Part shown: in pieces, positions 38,201 through 51,100 of the stretch
Numbering within the stretch: the stretch's first letter is position 1
How the letters are laid out: every line of letters begins with the position of its first letter
Assembly: GCA_037903355.1 (NCBI GenBank)
Contig: JBAJFE010000042.1
Location: forward strand, 2,616,001 to 2,680,000
Source: Trichuris trichiura
Lineage: Eukaryota > Nematoda > Enoplea > Trichinellida > Trichuridae
Direction of reading: 5' to 3'
DNA: 64,000 nt
Notes under the pieces: generated by a model
Told to the model about the DNA's origin: nothing
Databases searched by the model: none
Seen by the model: only the letters and a program-made list of their open reading frames with translations
Translations under genes and position numbers: made by a program

Positions 38201-38866
38201 AGTGGCCGACTGAGAGGATAACATGTCAATTAGCTTTTCAAAAAGACTTCGCCCATCGGATAATAAAGCTGGTTCATTGAAAAACTGTTGCACGTTTGGA
38301 CTATTCAGGAAGGATGCGTCCGTATGCACTAGTATGCACTTGGCCACAAAGCTTATTGCATGGAGTCTTGCTCCCTCGCTATCGCTGTCCAATAATGGCA
38401 ACAGAACCTCTTTAACTTCGTTCAACAGCTGCAACGTTCTGTCCATGCCTGTGAGGGGACAACGATCCACTTTTGCCAAAGAACGCAGGCACAGTGGATA
38501 CAGTTCAGACATAACTAGCAATAGCATTATTTTTACAGCGGGCGAGTCTGTTCTTGCCATTTGCGCTAGACAAGGAGCCGAAACAACTAAGAGCTGAGGG
38601 TGTCGTACGCAGCCGATTCGCAAAAACTCCAGAACAAACAGACGTATTGGAATACTTGGATTGTGTTGCAAATTCATTACGCGATCGAAAAAGGAGAAGA
38701 ATACTGAGTCGTCCATGCTTGTGACTGCTGTTTTCAATTGTTCCAACTGACTCGTACGGTAGGACTCATCATTGCTCGATAGAGCTTCCTGCAGAAAGCG
38801 GCAAAGCTGATCAACCTTCTGCTGATCGGCCGGTAAAACGCCTTGTTGCTGGTACGTAGCGTTCAT
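35288..38866 (-). CDS. SYMPK: Symplekin, mRNA 3'-end processing scaffold
   Basis: Two coding exons on the minus strand, 38866-36122 (915 codons) and 35875-35288 (195 codons plus stop), split by a 246-bp GT/AG intron in phase 0; about 1110 aa against about 1270 in human. Symplekin is the nuclear scaffold of cleavage/polyadenylation and histone pre-mRNA processing, binding CPSF/CstF and, through its N-terminal HEAT repeats, the CTD phosphatase Ssu72. Visible here are the N-terminal helical repeats (residues about 10-290), a basic nuclear-localisation-like motif RKRPKRED at 339-346, and a second helical region. The conserved C-terminal domain crosses the intron: NALDIVFQ joined to EQTTFTKEVL, then PLPILLMRTV, TYPQLMGFV, KEVWKREQIWESFVKCC, RTKPQ and CPEL. 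The tail is acidic. The Met at 38866 is preceded by a CTTAG that could be a 5'-UTR splice acceptor. Confidence 0.95.
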
Positions 38867-39769
38867 TATCTAAGAGTAATTACACTTCAATTTCGACCAA
38901 GAGTTTATGAACATAAGCGGTATTAAAACTGATCAGCTTTACGCAAACAACAGCGCGTTTGAAATACGCCAACCTCTAAGTCATTAAACTTCTTACAACC
39001 TGAGAATCATGTTAACGACGCTTTCACCATTATTTCTTTTTTGATAACGAAATAGAGGCATGCAAAAGCGTGTACTAATTTTATTAAATTCACGAATTTC
39101 TCAAAATAAAAGATGACCAATGAAGCTTTATCACCAATTAAAAGCGATTATACTTCTGACTAAAATAGGTAGCTAAGAAAGCAACTTCAGACAATGTGTA
39201 GAAATGCACCTCTCGAACTAAACTAGTGAAAGGCGTCGCCTTTCATGCCTCCGTACGAAAACGGTCAAGCGGGTAGCAGATTCCATTATGACTATCGAAA
39301 TTTTTTCAAATAAAGCAACCGAGCTATCTTCCATAGCTTTTAAGCCTGGTATAGTTTGAGCCGCATTACTTGACGTTGATGCATTCGTCCTATTCCTTTC
39401 AAAGAAAAAACAACCATAGCTTTGCATAAGACATTGTGATGTTCAATAAGAAGACAGTTAAAGAGATGAACTTAAGTAGCAGATACCTGACAAATTCCCC
39501 TTTTCTCTAAAACAAGCACACCCCTTGTTTTAGGCACAATAAACTTGCTTGTGAAAAAAGCATTCAAAGCCAACCATTTCTTCAAAAACACATTATACGA
39601 AGGGAGCAGTGAAGTAACCATCCGTAACCTGTAACCTCTACCGGTTCTTATATAAAATCTTCTTATATTCCTCAACGATGTTGACATGCTATGGCCCTAC
39701 TGGTTGTCTATTCGGCCTACCTTCCTAAAGAAGAGAAATCTTACCGGAAATATCGTTTTGATAAATAAT
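38867..39769. other. 5' flank of symplekin
   Basis: The promoter and 5' UTR of symplekin should be here. Only short unassigned minus-strand frames (39218-39427 and 39472-39687) are seen. Confidence 0.4.
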
Positions 39770-39870
39770 TTATTGAAGAAATATTTTCTGAAACTTTCGG
39801 GACCCAGCTTGTCCCATCTTCAGCGGACTAAATATTTAGTCCGCTGATGATGAAACAAGGTCACCTGCTT
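39770..39870. repeat. Palindrome joined to the CCCGAAAG dispersed motif
   Basis: A perfect 28-base palindrome occupies 39820-39847 (TCAGCGGACTAAAT and its complement). Its left side, read on the minus strand, continues CGCTGAAGATGGGACAAGCT then GGGTCCCGAAAGTTTCAG. This parallels CGCTGAAGACGGG...GACCCGAAAGCTCCGG in the right arm of the 10.1 kb hairpin and CGCTAACGACGGG...CCTGAAAGCTCCGG at about 55100. The right side mirrors it imperfectly. Confidence 0.7.
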
Positions 39871-41439
39871 TACGAAGGTCGAAGAGCCTGAAAAATTGTT
39901 GATAAAGCCAAGAAACAACTCCTATTAGCAAATATACAGGATTTTCAACGTTCCCAGACTCAAGAAGTGCCAAATCATACCAGGAAGAGGAAACTGCGCA
40001 TAAAATCTAGAATAACATTAACGTGTTGCAAAAACGACAGTAAATAATGTAACATATATATACATGTATACATGTAGCGTAATTTTTCTTTCTGCACGGC
40101 TGTGCCCGTGAACGCCGTCCCGCCTTTAGCGTGGGGCAACATGGGAAGTTCAGCTACTATATAACTGGTAAGATAGTCAGCACAAGGGACTGGAGGAGAT
40201 AGAGGCCACTAATGTCTGAACTATGGGCCTATCTGCTTAAATGCCGACATTTGCGGTTCATCACCCGCTTCTGTTAAAGTGGATTATCTGAACAACGATA
40301 TCACGTCTATTTAGCTCATCAAGCAATTGTACATCGTACAGCTCCCCGTATGCACTTGATGCGCCCTCGAAGCTTGTTTTAGGACCCCTTTCAAAAGTAG
40401 TCATACTTTTGCGCGATCATTGATGCACCATCACTCGTTTTAAAAAAGTCTCTCGCAAATGCTTCACTTCCACTTGGTGCTGCACAGTTGTCAAGTGATG
40501 ATTGCACAGCATCATGGGTAGTAGCACTGCTTCCGTCTCTTCTCGTAAAAACGATGAAACGACGTTTCAACTTTTGCCATAAAGAGCGAATAGGCATAAA
40601 CACGTTTTCTTCACAAAAGCAAAAAGTCGTAGGGGATACCTGTGTTTAAATTTTTTGCGACGACTAACGACGTTGATAAAATGCAAATTAGTGTTGCCCG
40701 TAGCTTTCAGGATTGTTCGTAGCAGAGTTCTCCGGAAAGCTATGGAATTTGCAATGACGCTTAAGCCGAAGAACCGAAGCGAAACGTGGATGGCTACAAA
40801 ATCAGTTTAAAGTTTTGCCTACGTTTTAAACTTCCTGCTACGTACGCAGGCGCCATATTCGTCTTGATTTTTCTTTTCTCTCGTATATCCCAAAGGGAAA
40901 CACCTAAATGTTGATCTGTGCCTCACAACGAACAGAATCCAAACAGTTTACGGAGTTTGCCCACGTTTCAATGCCGTCTGCCTCTCTGTTAACGACTAAC
41001 TGTAACAGTAACCCCATTATACCCTATCAGCTTCCTAATTTTTTTTAACGCGAAGTGAACCCTTGGTATAACATACTTAGTTGTAGATTGCATAAACACT
41101 GCAAGGCAAACCATACGGTCACGGATACGTCAATCGCAAAATATACAATCCCAGTATGGCCTAGCGACTGGGGTCTACCTCCACGCTTTGTAGCAGACCC
41201 ACATGATCTAGCTTTTGCATGGACGCAGCGTATAATTCCCAATATACCCTCTTTAAATCGGGAGTGTATGTCACATCTCTTATGTATGTTTGGGAGAAAC
41301 CAATATTTTATTCACAATTTCAGGTTTGTCGTTGGCTGACCTTTCAACCATACTACTTCTGGTAAGACATACTCTATGCTAGGTGAACTTTTGAAGAACA
41401 CGGTAAGATTTAACTTTCTGCGATAGAATGATAGAAAAC
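39871..41439. other. Intergenic, possible 5' remains of a retroelement
   Basis: A plus-strand frame of 94 codons (41055-41339) and several minus-strand frames are unassigned. They lie upstream of the GIY-YIG fossil at 41.8 kb and could be decayed reverse transcriptase, but I found no RT motif. Confidence 0.3.
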
Positions 41440-41850
41440 CCCATTCACATTTCCAATCAGGAATTTTTACAGATGGAAATGTGTCATGTTGGAAGCGTTC
41501 CTTCAACCAACGATTACCCGAAACAGCTTTACAGAATAGTGAGAACTGTAAGGTTAACAGGCCCTTTGATACGAACTCAGATTTTCTATAACGAGTCCGT
41601 TACTAACTACGCCTTGTTATGAGGACATGGAGAAGAAACTAAAAAACTGAGCAGGACGATAAACTTGAAGATGTTCTTCAAAAGCTCACTTGGAATAAGA
41701 TCTATGATCCAGAATGATACGGTTAAAGCATGAATCAGCAATAAAACTGAAACTGCGTGAGATTAAGTGTGACTGCTCAACGACATACGTAGGAAAACCA
41801 GAAAACGTTTTATTCCAATTCAAACAGCCTTACGTCGAGTGCTGTATTAC
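41440..41850 (+). pseudogene. Second Penelope-like fossil (GIY-YIG start)
   Basis: In the plus strand the segment DYPKQLYRIVRTV at about 41503 recalls the 'GYP..LI' motif near the end of Penelope-type reverse transcriptases. FYNESVTN at about 41584 sits where the family has its 'G.SE...R' linker. About 50 codons later, after several stops, comes LREIKCDCSTTYVGKPENVL (around 41753-41812), the start of a GIY-YIG domain ('Y.I.C.C...Y.GET...L'). It parallels YEIK-ECSVLYIGETCNTL at 27.5 kb, so both may be one family. Downstream the frame breaks repeatedly. It is a dead fragment, less certain than the 27 kb copy. Confidence 0.5.
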
Positions 41851-44800
41851 AACATAATACGGAAACTAGGCTAACTAGGTCTGTTACAAGCCAGAGATGC
41901 ACATCATGGCTCTGTGGCCCAAATATAGTCACAGTGCAATCGGACAGAGCATCTAATCGTACAGCATGCCTCATAGTGTTCACGCAATCTGCACCCTAGA
42001 ATGTTAAGCCAAGACAGCGCTGAAAGCTTGGAAGCATTCTTTATAAGGTATCACGGAAAAACTCTACCAACCGCTCTGGATACTTTTCATTGTGATGCAT
42101 GGATAAGCACTTAAGGACTTTGTCTTGGGACATGCTGAAAAAAGGCCAAGATGATGACTTTGCCATATGCGGAAAATTTAAAAGCTGGAGAAAATAGCTT
42201 AAACAAGCTTATAGTCAGGTATGATGCGCTTGCGATCTCCGCCCAAAGCCACTCTTACGTTTTTACGGTACACCGCTGAAGAATATCTGTTATTCAACTT
42301 TAACTACCATACATCGAAAAGAGACAACTAAATTTTGATCGACCTGCCGTAGCATAAAAGCAAAGCTTTGGAACAAAATTTCGTAAAAAGAAAAAGACAC
42401 ATGTTAACTCTGAATTACTCTAGGAGAGAAATTAATGTACAAATAATGTTAAATGCAGTAAAAACTGCACCTTCAGCACGAGACATACGTATCAACAAAG
42501 TCTACAAGACCTACTACTCTTACCAAACTAACAAGGACTACTCTATTTAGTGTACAGTGCCTTCAATCAAAAGCTGTAACACTGAACAAATGAGTTATCC
42601 ACAACGTAAGACGAGTAATACGAATTCTGCCGTAAACTGAATGCTTAAATAAGGCTATGCTTCATAGCCCAATTATAATACGCGAACGCAAACTTCGCAG
42701 ACCAGCATTCTCACACCAACTCGAAACGCTGACTCGATTATTACTCGCCCTTCAACAGCAATTAATTAATGGAGCATCGAACAGGACCTAGACGGCGCTG
42801 CTCGCAAAATTAGAAAAACAATGACCTTAAAACCTACTACGTAAGCACACAGTCTTTGTGACATGTGCGCTAATATGATAGTACTTGATTGCCTCGGATA
42901 TAAGATACAGTTTTAAATTTGAGAAAAAATGAATCTCATTTCAAAATAACAGTAGAATGTAGTTTTTCAACTTCTGCATTCACTTTTTATGGAAGCAGTT
43001 AGAGGAGTTGTAGTCCCAAAGATGAATGAGACCAGTTTAAACTCTTAAGTGCAATGGTTGAAACGAAGGAGCGCGTATGTCAAAGCACCTAACGAAAGTT
43101 ACAAACAAAAAACCGATTCTCAATCTAAATGAAATTAACTGAATAAACTGGACGGATGAACAGGCTTAAGGCGAAAAACCTGGAAACAAATATCACCAGC
43201 GCAATGTTGCAACCATAGGGTAGGCAAGATAAGTTATCCATTTTTAACAGTCAACAGGTTGTATAACATACCAGAAAAAATTTAGCATCTAACACTAGTC
43301 GAAGCTATTATTTATACGTTACTTGCAAGCACCGTTAGCCGATCCTATTCCCAGAAAAAAAAGGAAGCTAAGCTACGACAGTATGCAAGATTCGCAAGTT
43401 ATTCATAAAGCGGTTTCATTTTTGTTTTGCTACTCGCCCAAAACAACTCGTCCACTTTGTATGACCCCGCTGGATTCTTGATTTTTTGTTCTCAACCGCT
43501 ATTAGAAGAATTGCAAATAGAAAATTACGATTAAAGGCATATGAGCAACGGAAGGTGGAAATTTACTTCAGTACGCAACGTTTTGACCCAAAGAGTTTGA
43601 AGTTAGGTATTTTGTTTGCATTCAAGCGAACGTTTCTGCTCGCCAACTGCCAATGCTCGCAAACCTACTCCTGGACCGACATCTGTCAATTCAGCTTACC
43701 GATATTGCGGTTTCACAGTGTACCCTTCTGTAAGTCTGACAACTCTGTGAGGTAGATTTAAGCTCCTCACACAAAGCCAGAAAAATTTGTAGGGTTTATC
43801 TGCCGACAGCACATCACCAACAATGAAATTATCGACTAGTGGACATAAAGGCTCACTACTGAATGGACGAAATATTTAGCAGATGTCGTAACGCATCAAA
43901 AATTGATAAAATAATCAAGCCCTTAACTAGATCACGAGTATAAAAAAGTTTGAACATTTTGTCATATTATCTAACTCGTATAACTTGCCAATCATGCTTA
44001 CGGTAGCACTTTTAGGATAAATGTTGTTGACGATGTAGTTTGATATGATGTAGTAATGATGTTGTCCAGCTGACGATAATTTTGAAGTGGTATAGCTATT
44101 GGCCCTGAAGGTGATTGTAATTTATGAACTTGTTTAATCCATTACTCAAAATGCGGTAATATGAGAATGTGACGTTAAGAAGTCCTAAGTCTTGAATTGA
44201 GGAGTTATTCTTCTTACAAATACTGTATTTGCACCGACTAAAGGAGCTTGAGAAACTTGAGTTCTTTGTAAAGCCGCTTTCTCATCGTCAGCGTTAGGAT
44301 AACCTGGCAAAGCTTCTTAACATTGAAGGCGTGAAAACTTTTGCCGAGAACTTCGTTAATTCACAAGCTCCAATGAAATTCTTTTTGATTGAATTATTTC
44401 CACTTTTTTCCTGAAAGACCCAATGGACAGTCACCGGCATTGTCCAGTTGCGGTAGTCGCATTGCAAATATTCTGCACTTGATGTTGTAGTGGTTCGCAT
44501 TGCTTGCCTTTTAAAAGCAATTACCTGCATACCGCAAAAGGCGGTTACGATAGCTTTTATCTTTATAAGAATGGTTGAACTAAAGAAGTTGTCGCTAAGC
44601 ATTATTTCTGCGTACATTATTATAATGTTACGTAAAGCCCAGCGAATACCGCTTATTTTAACTCTGGGCAACGAATAATCCCATTCGCAGCTGTAAGGGA
44701 TAAAACGGTAATAGTAACTTCTTAATATTTTGCTTCTTCTGTTCCTCCTCTCCTTGGTTAACGATTTTCAGAATTGATGCTTTGCTGTTATGCATTTAAG

Positions 44801-45103
44801 CTTTATCGCTATTTGGTAGACTGTAATTATTGAATACAGGTGACAATATGCCCATTACAAAGCAGCATGTCTTCAAACGCATGCATTGTAACAAGCATCC
44901 TGCTTGCGGCCTGCGACGATGTTTTATGTAGCATTTCGGTATGGAGAGAATCGTTGGTTATGACCGACCGGGCTGTGGGTTAGAGTATTGGTTAGGCACA
45001 GCTTTGCGCTTCTCTTTTTCAATTGGTAAATAGTTTTATTTTGTGACTCCGTTGCTTTATATATTTCGTACTTGTGTGATGTCTTGTCATTTAGCTGTTT
45101 TAG
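41851..45103. other. Intergenic, upstream of SETD2
   Basis: Stop-rich sequence to about 42600 may be the decayed 3' part of the preceding fossil. The rest shows no recognised frame, including the 125-codon minus-strand frame at 44294-44671. Further 5' exons of SETD2 may lie here, since an AG acceptor is possible at 45102-45103. Confidence 0.35.
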
Positions 45104-45121
45104 GAAAGTTCCGTAAAAACA

Positions 45122-48100
45122 ATGGACGGCAAACTTGGTGAATCCCTCTCGTTTACCCAAATAACGGAGAACGTTTACGTCTCCGACAAGTATGCCATTC
45201 CTGTTTTGTTTTTGTACGTGTAACTAACTACTATGCTTTAAGCCAAAAATCAAGGGATTCAATTGTTTACGATTGCGATTGTGATCATCCTTGTGACGAA
45301 CAGTGCTTGAACTATTCAATGGAGATTGAGTGGTAGGCGTATTAACTTTTTGCTAATTATATAGGTTTTGCGCTATTCAGTGGAAACGAATGCACCTGGG
45401 GCGATCAATGTAAAAATCGTCGCTTCCAAAGAGTATGCTCAGTATGTGAATGTCAAGGAATGGGTCTACGTAAGCTTGAATTTACAGAAAGAATACAAAA
45501 AGTTGGATGTTTTCGCTGCCGGAAAGAAGGGCTTAGGAATTCGGGCAGCGGAACGCATCCAGGAGTAAGGACAACCCTACTTTAGTCTTTGCGTGACTGT
45601 ACTCTTATTGTTTTTGTAGTCTTTCCTTCATAATTGAATACGTAGGAGAAGTATTAAGTGGAGATGCTCTGCTAGAAAGAGTGCATCGCTACGACGTTAA
45701 TGGAGTGAAGCATCGTTACATGATGTCACTTGACAACGGTGACGTAATTGATGCGACCGTCAAGGGCAATCTTTCGCGTTTGATCAACCACAGCTGCGAT
45801 CCGAACTGCATCGTTAGGAAGGTAGGATTTTTACTTTTGATTTTCCAGTACATTCAATTTTGCAACTGTCTATTCTTGGAAAGCAGTAACATTGAATAAA
45901 CGTATTTTCGGTGAACTTCTTAGGACGTTGCATTGTTCCGTGTGTTCGCTGTTTCATTCTTAGGCCTGACGTATATTATGACAGCATTTTGGGCGAAATA
46001 GAGGCTAAAACATCCGTTTAAATCATAGTTTCTCCACCTCTTTCACGCCAGCGCCACCCGGATGTCGCAAGCGTTGTTTGGCAGCGGACATTCCAGTGTC
46101 GGTTCCACAGGGTTGGTTGGAGGACAAGGCGCTGATTCGTCTACGAGTACCTTTTATTTCAGGGTTCATTGGCTTTCTGGCGCAAACCGAAGTCGAATTG
46201 ATCAGAGATCAAACTTCTACGGTTCAGAGCTCCCTCCCTTGAGAATGACCTTACTTATAAGGCTACTTAAAGCGGTGTTTTCTGCATTCTGTCCGTATAG
46301 ATAGCTTCTTCGCGTAGTCTCGAGAGCCTTCTGTTATCATCCTTTTGATTAAAATTCATAGCGTTGGCCAGCTGTTCATTGAATATTCAATGTGCACCAC
46401 ATTGGCAAAGCGTCAGTAAAGAAATGCTTAGATATGGACGGGGCCTAGTTCGGTGACTCTTTAACGCCTCCAAACGGCTAGAACGCTTGGAATAGGCTGA
46501 CAGGGATCCTGCATTCTTAATGAGCATTTGTAAGTACCAAAGAAGGATGAATAGAGGTGGTACAAAGTAGCGGCTGAACAGGGCGGTAAATTCGAACTTA
46601 TTACCAGCGGTCGCGTGGCAAGTAGCTGTGGGACTTTTCGTCTACTATGCCTGCCAGGAGCAATGTCGCATTATAGTTGAAGGAACGTTGATTTGCTTCT
46701 ACGAAACTTACCGAATTCTTTAATAGCCGACACACAATAAAGCTCACCTCACTTGTGCCTGCACGAAAAGCAGTTCGAAGGTTTCGATGCTATCTGTGCT
46801 TCATCATTAGCGAATCTGTTTTGAAAAAAGCCTTTCTGAATTTCTCCTTCTGATGCCGGAGAGTGGCGTGCTATTTCTACTTCAGTGAGTCTAATGAAGC
46901 ATTGCTAAACATGAAGTAACTTCATTCGTGTATGTATCATTGTCGCTGGTTGATACGAATCTTTCCTGGCACAGTAATCGACTGTTTCCTATGACTGAGG
47001 ACTTTCAGGCAAATTGCGAAGGACTTTGCTCCATCGAATAACTTGCCGGTTCTCGAGGTGCAGTACGATACCTGCGGCGTTGAGAAGATTGACAACGGCA
47101 GAGGGCACTGGAAAAATCACGGAATTGAGGATTTTGTTATCCTCGATTCGAAAGGGGGTCGTTTGTCAAAGCCAATATTAGGGAGAGCTGGTGAGAAACC
47201 ACAGAAATCCATGCTGTACGTAGGCTACGGTAGCGATTTTGAAGCTTAGAAAACATTAAGATAGACGAACTACTAACAACCGCACGTTGTGCCTAAGTAG
47301 AACGCGTGTTAGCAGCTTTGTGAGCTCAATTTTGTTTAGCTGTCCACTGTTTCATGGTTTTGGTAGAGCTACGGCTTTTCCCGTTTTTTGTCTGTTGGTA
47401 TCTGTAATTAAACGAAACAACTCCTGTACCAACGGATGGATGAGCGATTATTAGGAAAATTGTACAGAACCAATGCACTCAACTTCATTTGTGAACTTTC
47501 GGAATTCTCTAGTTCCGTCGTCAGTGAGATGGAGATGCTTAAGATCCACTGTTTCATGTCGTTTATGTTTAAATTTACTTACTTCAGCTTGAATGTGCCT
47601 AAAACCTGTTGTGTGACTAAACGGTTTTACTTTATTTCAGTGGATGGTGCTTGGACGTACTCGAGCCGGTATTTTTGCCCTCAAAGATATAGAAGTTGGT
47701 GAAGAGTTGTCATTTGATTACCAATTCGACGTGCACGAGTGGGATATCTAAATGTGTTTTTCCGTGGCTGTAAAGCTCCTTTAGGATGTCGATGCAAGTT
47801 TGTTATTGCGGAGCAGCTAACTGTCGTGGTGTATTGGCATCCGTACGATCACTGAATAAGTCACAGGAACGACCAGTTGTTGCACAACTGCCTGCCTTTA
47901 GGCGACTGAATGCTAAGGTTACCTCAAAGTTATCTATCTTCGTCTGTAATATGTTTTGCAGGACGAACAATTATTGCTCACTTTGATTAAGAAAGGTTCG
48001 TTAAAAACGTTTTCCGATGCGGTCCAATGTACGGGTCTTATGCGCCATACGGAAGATTTGAATCAACGACTGCAACTTGCTGAACTTATTATGGTAATTA

Positions 48101-51100
48101 TCCACCATTTTTTGATATATCTTTTCGTAGCTAGCAGTTGCACGCTGATCAAGTTGGCTTATTTAGCCTTGTCAATTTAGCAGTATTGTTGTAAATGTTT
48201 GTTTGTTTTTTAAGCATGAAATATATATATATATATATATATACCTGTGTTAACCAGTTTTACCCAGTCTCTTGGGTGGCCAGCATACGGAGGTTCAACT
48301 GTATATACATGTGAATTCGTTGGGTATTCAGTGATAGTGCTCTAGTAGAAAAACCAACATACGCACTCTACCTTGAAAGTTGTTTGAATTCCCAACATGT
48401 TCGATGCGAACTGTTTCATCTTACTGCCTTTATATGATCCTGCCAATCCATCCACAACTATGTATGCGTTTCAAAAAATAATGGCGCTAGTTTTTACTTG
48501 ATAAGCTGTATGCGCATTTATCATTGCCAAGTCCAGCGTGGCGAAAAAACATGCACAACCTCCCATTGTTAGGTTGCACACTATTCCTACAGATCCCGTC
48601 TGTGACGTCCACTAAGCACTTCATTATTAAGTCGTCGAGGACGCATCGTAAAAGCGTAAATTTTTTACTCAAGAATTAAATTGTACAAACGTATTTATCG
48701 TGTGTGAGTTAAAAAACCTTCATATAGCCTTTAAGAAGCGTCCTATGATTCACTGCCTTTATCTATTTATTGTCTATTGTTTTGTAGAATTCTCGCGATC
48801 AAGTTAGGCGGGATTTTCTTAGTCCGAGCTCTTGCATAATCCTCAGGCATTGGATGACCGACGTTATTGACTGTTATGACAAAGTTGATGAATACGTTTT
48901 GAAGATGTTGGACTTGTTGAACTGTCTTCCATTTCCGCATAAAACAATGTTGGAAAAAAGTTGCCTTTTGGAAGAGTTGGGCAAGTGGACGAACGTTGAT
49001 TTCCTGGTAGCCGGCGATGTATTGTTGAAATTGGGCGAAAGCTCTAAAAAAATTATTTTACAGAAACAGTTGCTAAGTCAGAAGAAGACTGAAGAGCATA
49101 ACGATAGCACTCAGGTGCGCGAAGCCTTTGCAGTTCTTAGAATTTCATCTCTCACTTTCAGGAAGGCGACGATCCGTTGACGAATGTTGACGTGATAGCA
49201 AAAAGAGCAGAGGAAATGCATAATTCCTGGATGTTGTTAAAGGTTACTGTTCCATTAATTCCGTGAATTAACCGATCCTAGAGATGCATTTTAGAATGAA
49301 TATAAGATACCTCGGTTGCGTATTGAGAAAGAAAAGCCAAGTTCATGTAAGCCTCCAAGTATAATGTGTTAGCCTGCGTATTTAAACATCCTTAGTTTAC
49401 TAAGTCGAATTATTTCCAGTAATGTTGAACACTCTAACCGTAATATTTCTCCTGTAATCATACCGGGTCTGATGGCTTAAAAGGTTTCATTCCTTCAGGC
49501 AGCGAACAAGCGGAGCGGCGGCGTAGCGAGCAGCACTCGTCAAACCGAATTGTGGACAACTCAATTTCAGGTAACGGTTCAAAATTAAAAGCACTCCGAA
49601 TGACCTATCCTTTTGAGTGTTTGTTTTTCGATGGTTCTCTTATTGCAGTTGAAATTTTGCTGAATTATTCTTGCGGCATATATTCTTCCAAAAGATAGGA
49701 TAATTTGTCCGAGCACTTCAGCATGAAAACAAGTCACATTTATTATTCTTTGTGATGAAAGGTTTAATATTGCTGTTGTTCAGATTTCAGCGTTCTCAAA
49801 AGGCCGAGTGTTAGTTCTCCTGGATGTTCATTATCACCGCCGTTAAGGTGGTCACCCTCTCATGACGTCAGGGCTAGAGAATTTGCGCAGGATGATTCCA
49901 GCAGAAGCAGTGAGGATATGTCACGATCGATGAAGAAGCACCTCGGTAAAAGAAGCGTCGACATCAATGCAAATATTTCTGATCGGTTAGCTCTTGTTCT
50001 GTGCACAATGCCTACGGCATTTAAAAATATGTACACAGGTCATTAAGCGAAGAAGTACCGCCAAAGAAAACACCTGCTGCTTTAAACTACAACAACGTTG
50101 CGCAATTGAATGGAAGTCGTTGCGAAAAATTGGAACTGGTAAAACTGGCAAACAAGTCAAATCAGCCTGTTTTGCCAACGTTTCCCTACACTGAAGGAGC
50201 AATGGTGAAATGCTTACGGTATTGTAACTAGAATTTATTCTTTGCCTTTTTTGTCAGTTGGCTCCTAACCAGGGCAATTTTGTACTGCATCAAGAAAATC
50301 AAAATGTCTGGCCTTATTATGCTTGGTACCCCAACATGTGTCAAATGCCTAATGTGGAGGTACGGTTTCTTGTTACGCTTATTCAAGGTTTTAAGTTTTG
50401 CTTAATTTAAGGTAAATTGTTTCTCTAATTTCGAATGTGCTTCTTTCTTATGCTTACAAGCAAACGAGAACCTTTTTTGCGAGGCACAATTGCAGTCAGA
50501 CTGGAGATACCAAGGCCGTAAATGCTCCTTTAACTGTTAATATGAGGATTATTTAGCTTCTTTCACTTTTAGCGCTTTGCAACCTAGAGCTTGCGGAACA
50601 ATTGGCTAACAGCCTTCTAGATGACAAGATGAAAAAATTATCTATTTTGATCACTGTATGATTTCTAAGCATATGAATCCATTGTAACGCGATTCCTCTT
50701 GGTAGATTTTCACATTCTTAAAGCTAGAACAGCGAGCGCTCATAGGGAGCAAGATTGAACTGGTGATGATAGGTGTGCGTGCTTAACAATACGGCAGGTA
50801 ATTTGCTTGTTTCAGCTCGAAATTCAAGACAAATCGTCTGTCCCATCACCGGTGCAACAATTGTATACTTACATACCTGTCCTACCTATTTTCGAAGCTC
50901 CAAAGGGACCACCTGTCTACAGCCCGACAGATAGTTCAAGTTATTTTTCAAACTCACCTCAGCCGGACCAGTGGGACGAAGAACGTTTCTGTGATCCGAC
51001 CTCTCTTAGAGCTGATTTCAAAAAAGAAATGGCATCCATGGTCGTTTCAATGGTCGAAAAGTACGCCACGTCGACAAATGTGCCCCGTTTATCGAAGACT

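Larger units (their letters stand above)
45822..47640 (+). other. SETD2 intron 5, expanded to 1.8 kb
   Basis: It begins GTAGGATTTTTACTTTTGAT after the codons IVRK and ends TTTATTTCAG before WMVLG. It splits the SET domain just after NHSCDPNC. Many introns of this gene are 44-55 bp, so this one has grown roughly 35-fold. It contains a TTCATTGAATATTCAATG palindrome at 46374-46391, shared with the diverged repeats at 2.3 and 4.5 kb, and an unassigned open frame at 46999-47249. Confidence 0.85.

Noticed and set aside
36132..38597. Several plus-strand frames of 66-124 codons
   Set aside because: All lie antisense within the symplekin coding exon and are shadows of its codon pattern.
47010..47191. 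Cassette exon of SETD2 within intron 5
   Set aside because: Flanking exons join in phase 0 with a perfect SET-domain match (RK then WMVLG), while this frame needs an extra base and would break the protein. Kept only as an unassigned frame.
47640..47702. Frame reading VDGAWTYSSRYFCPQRYRSW through the exon at 47641
   Set aside because: It is the wrong frame of SETD2 exon 6. The correct frame gives the conserved SET motif ending SFDYQF.
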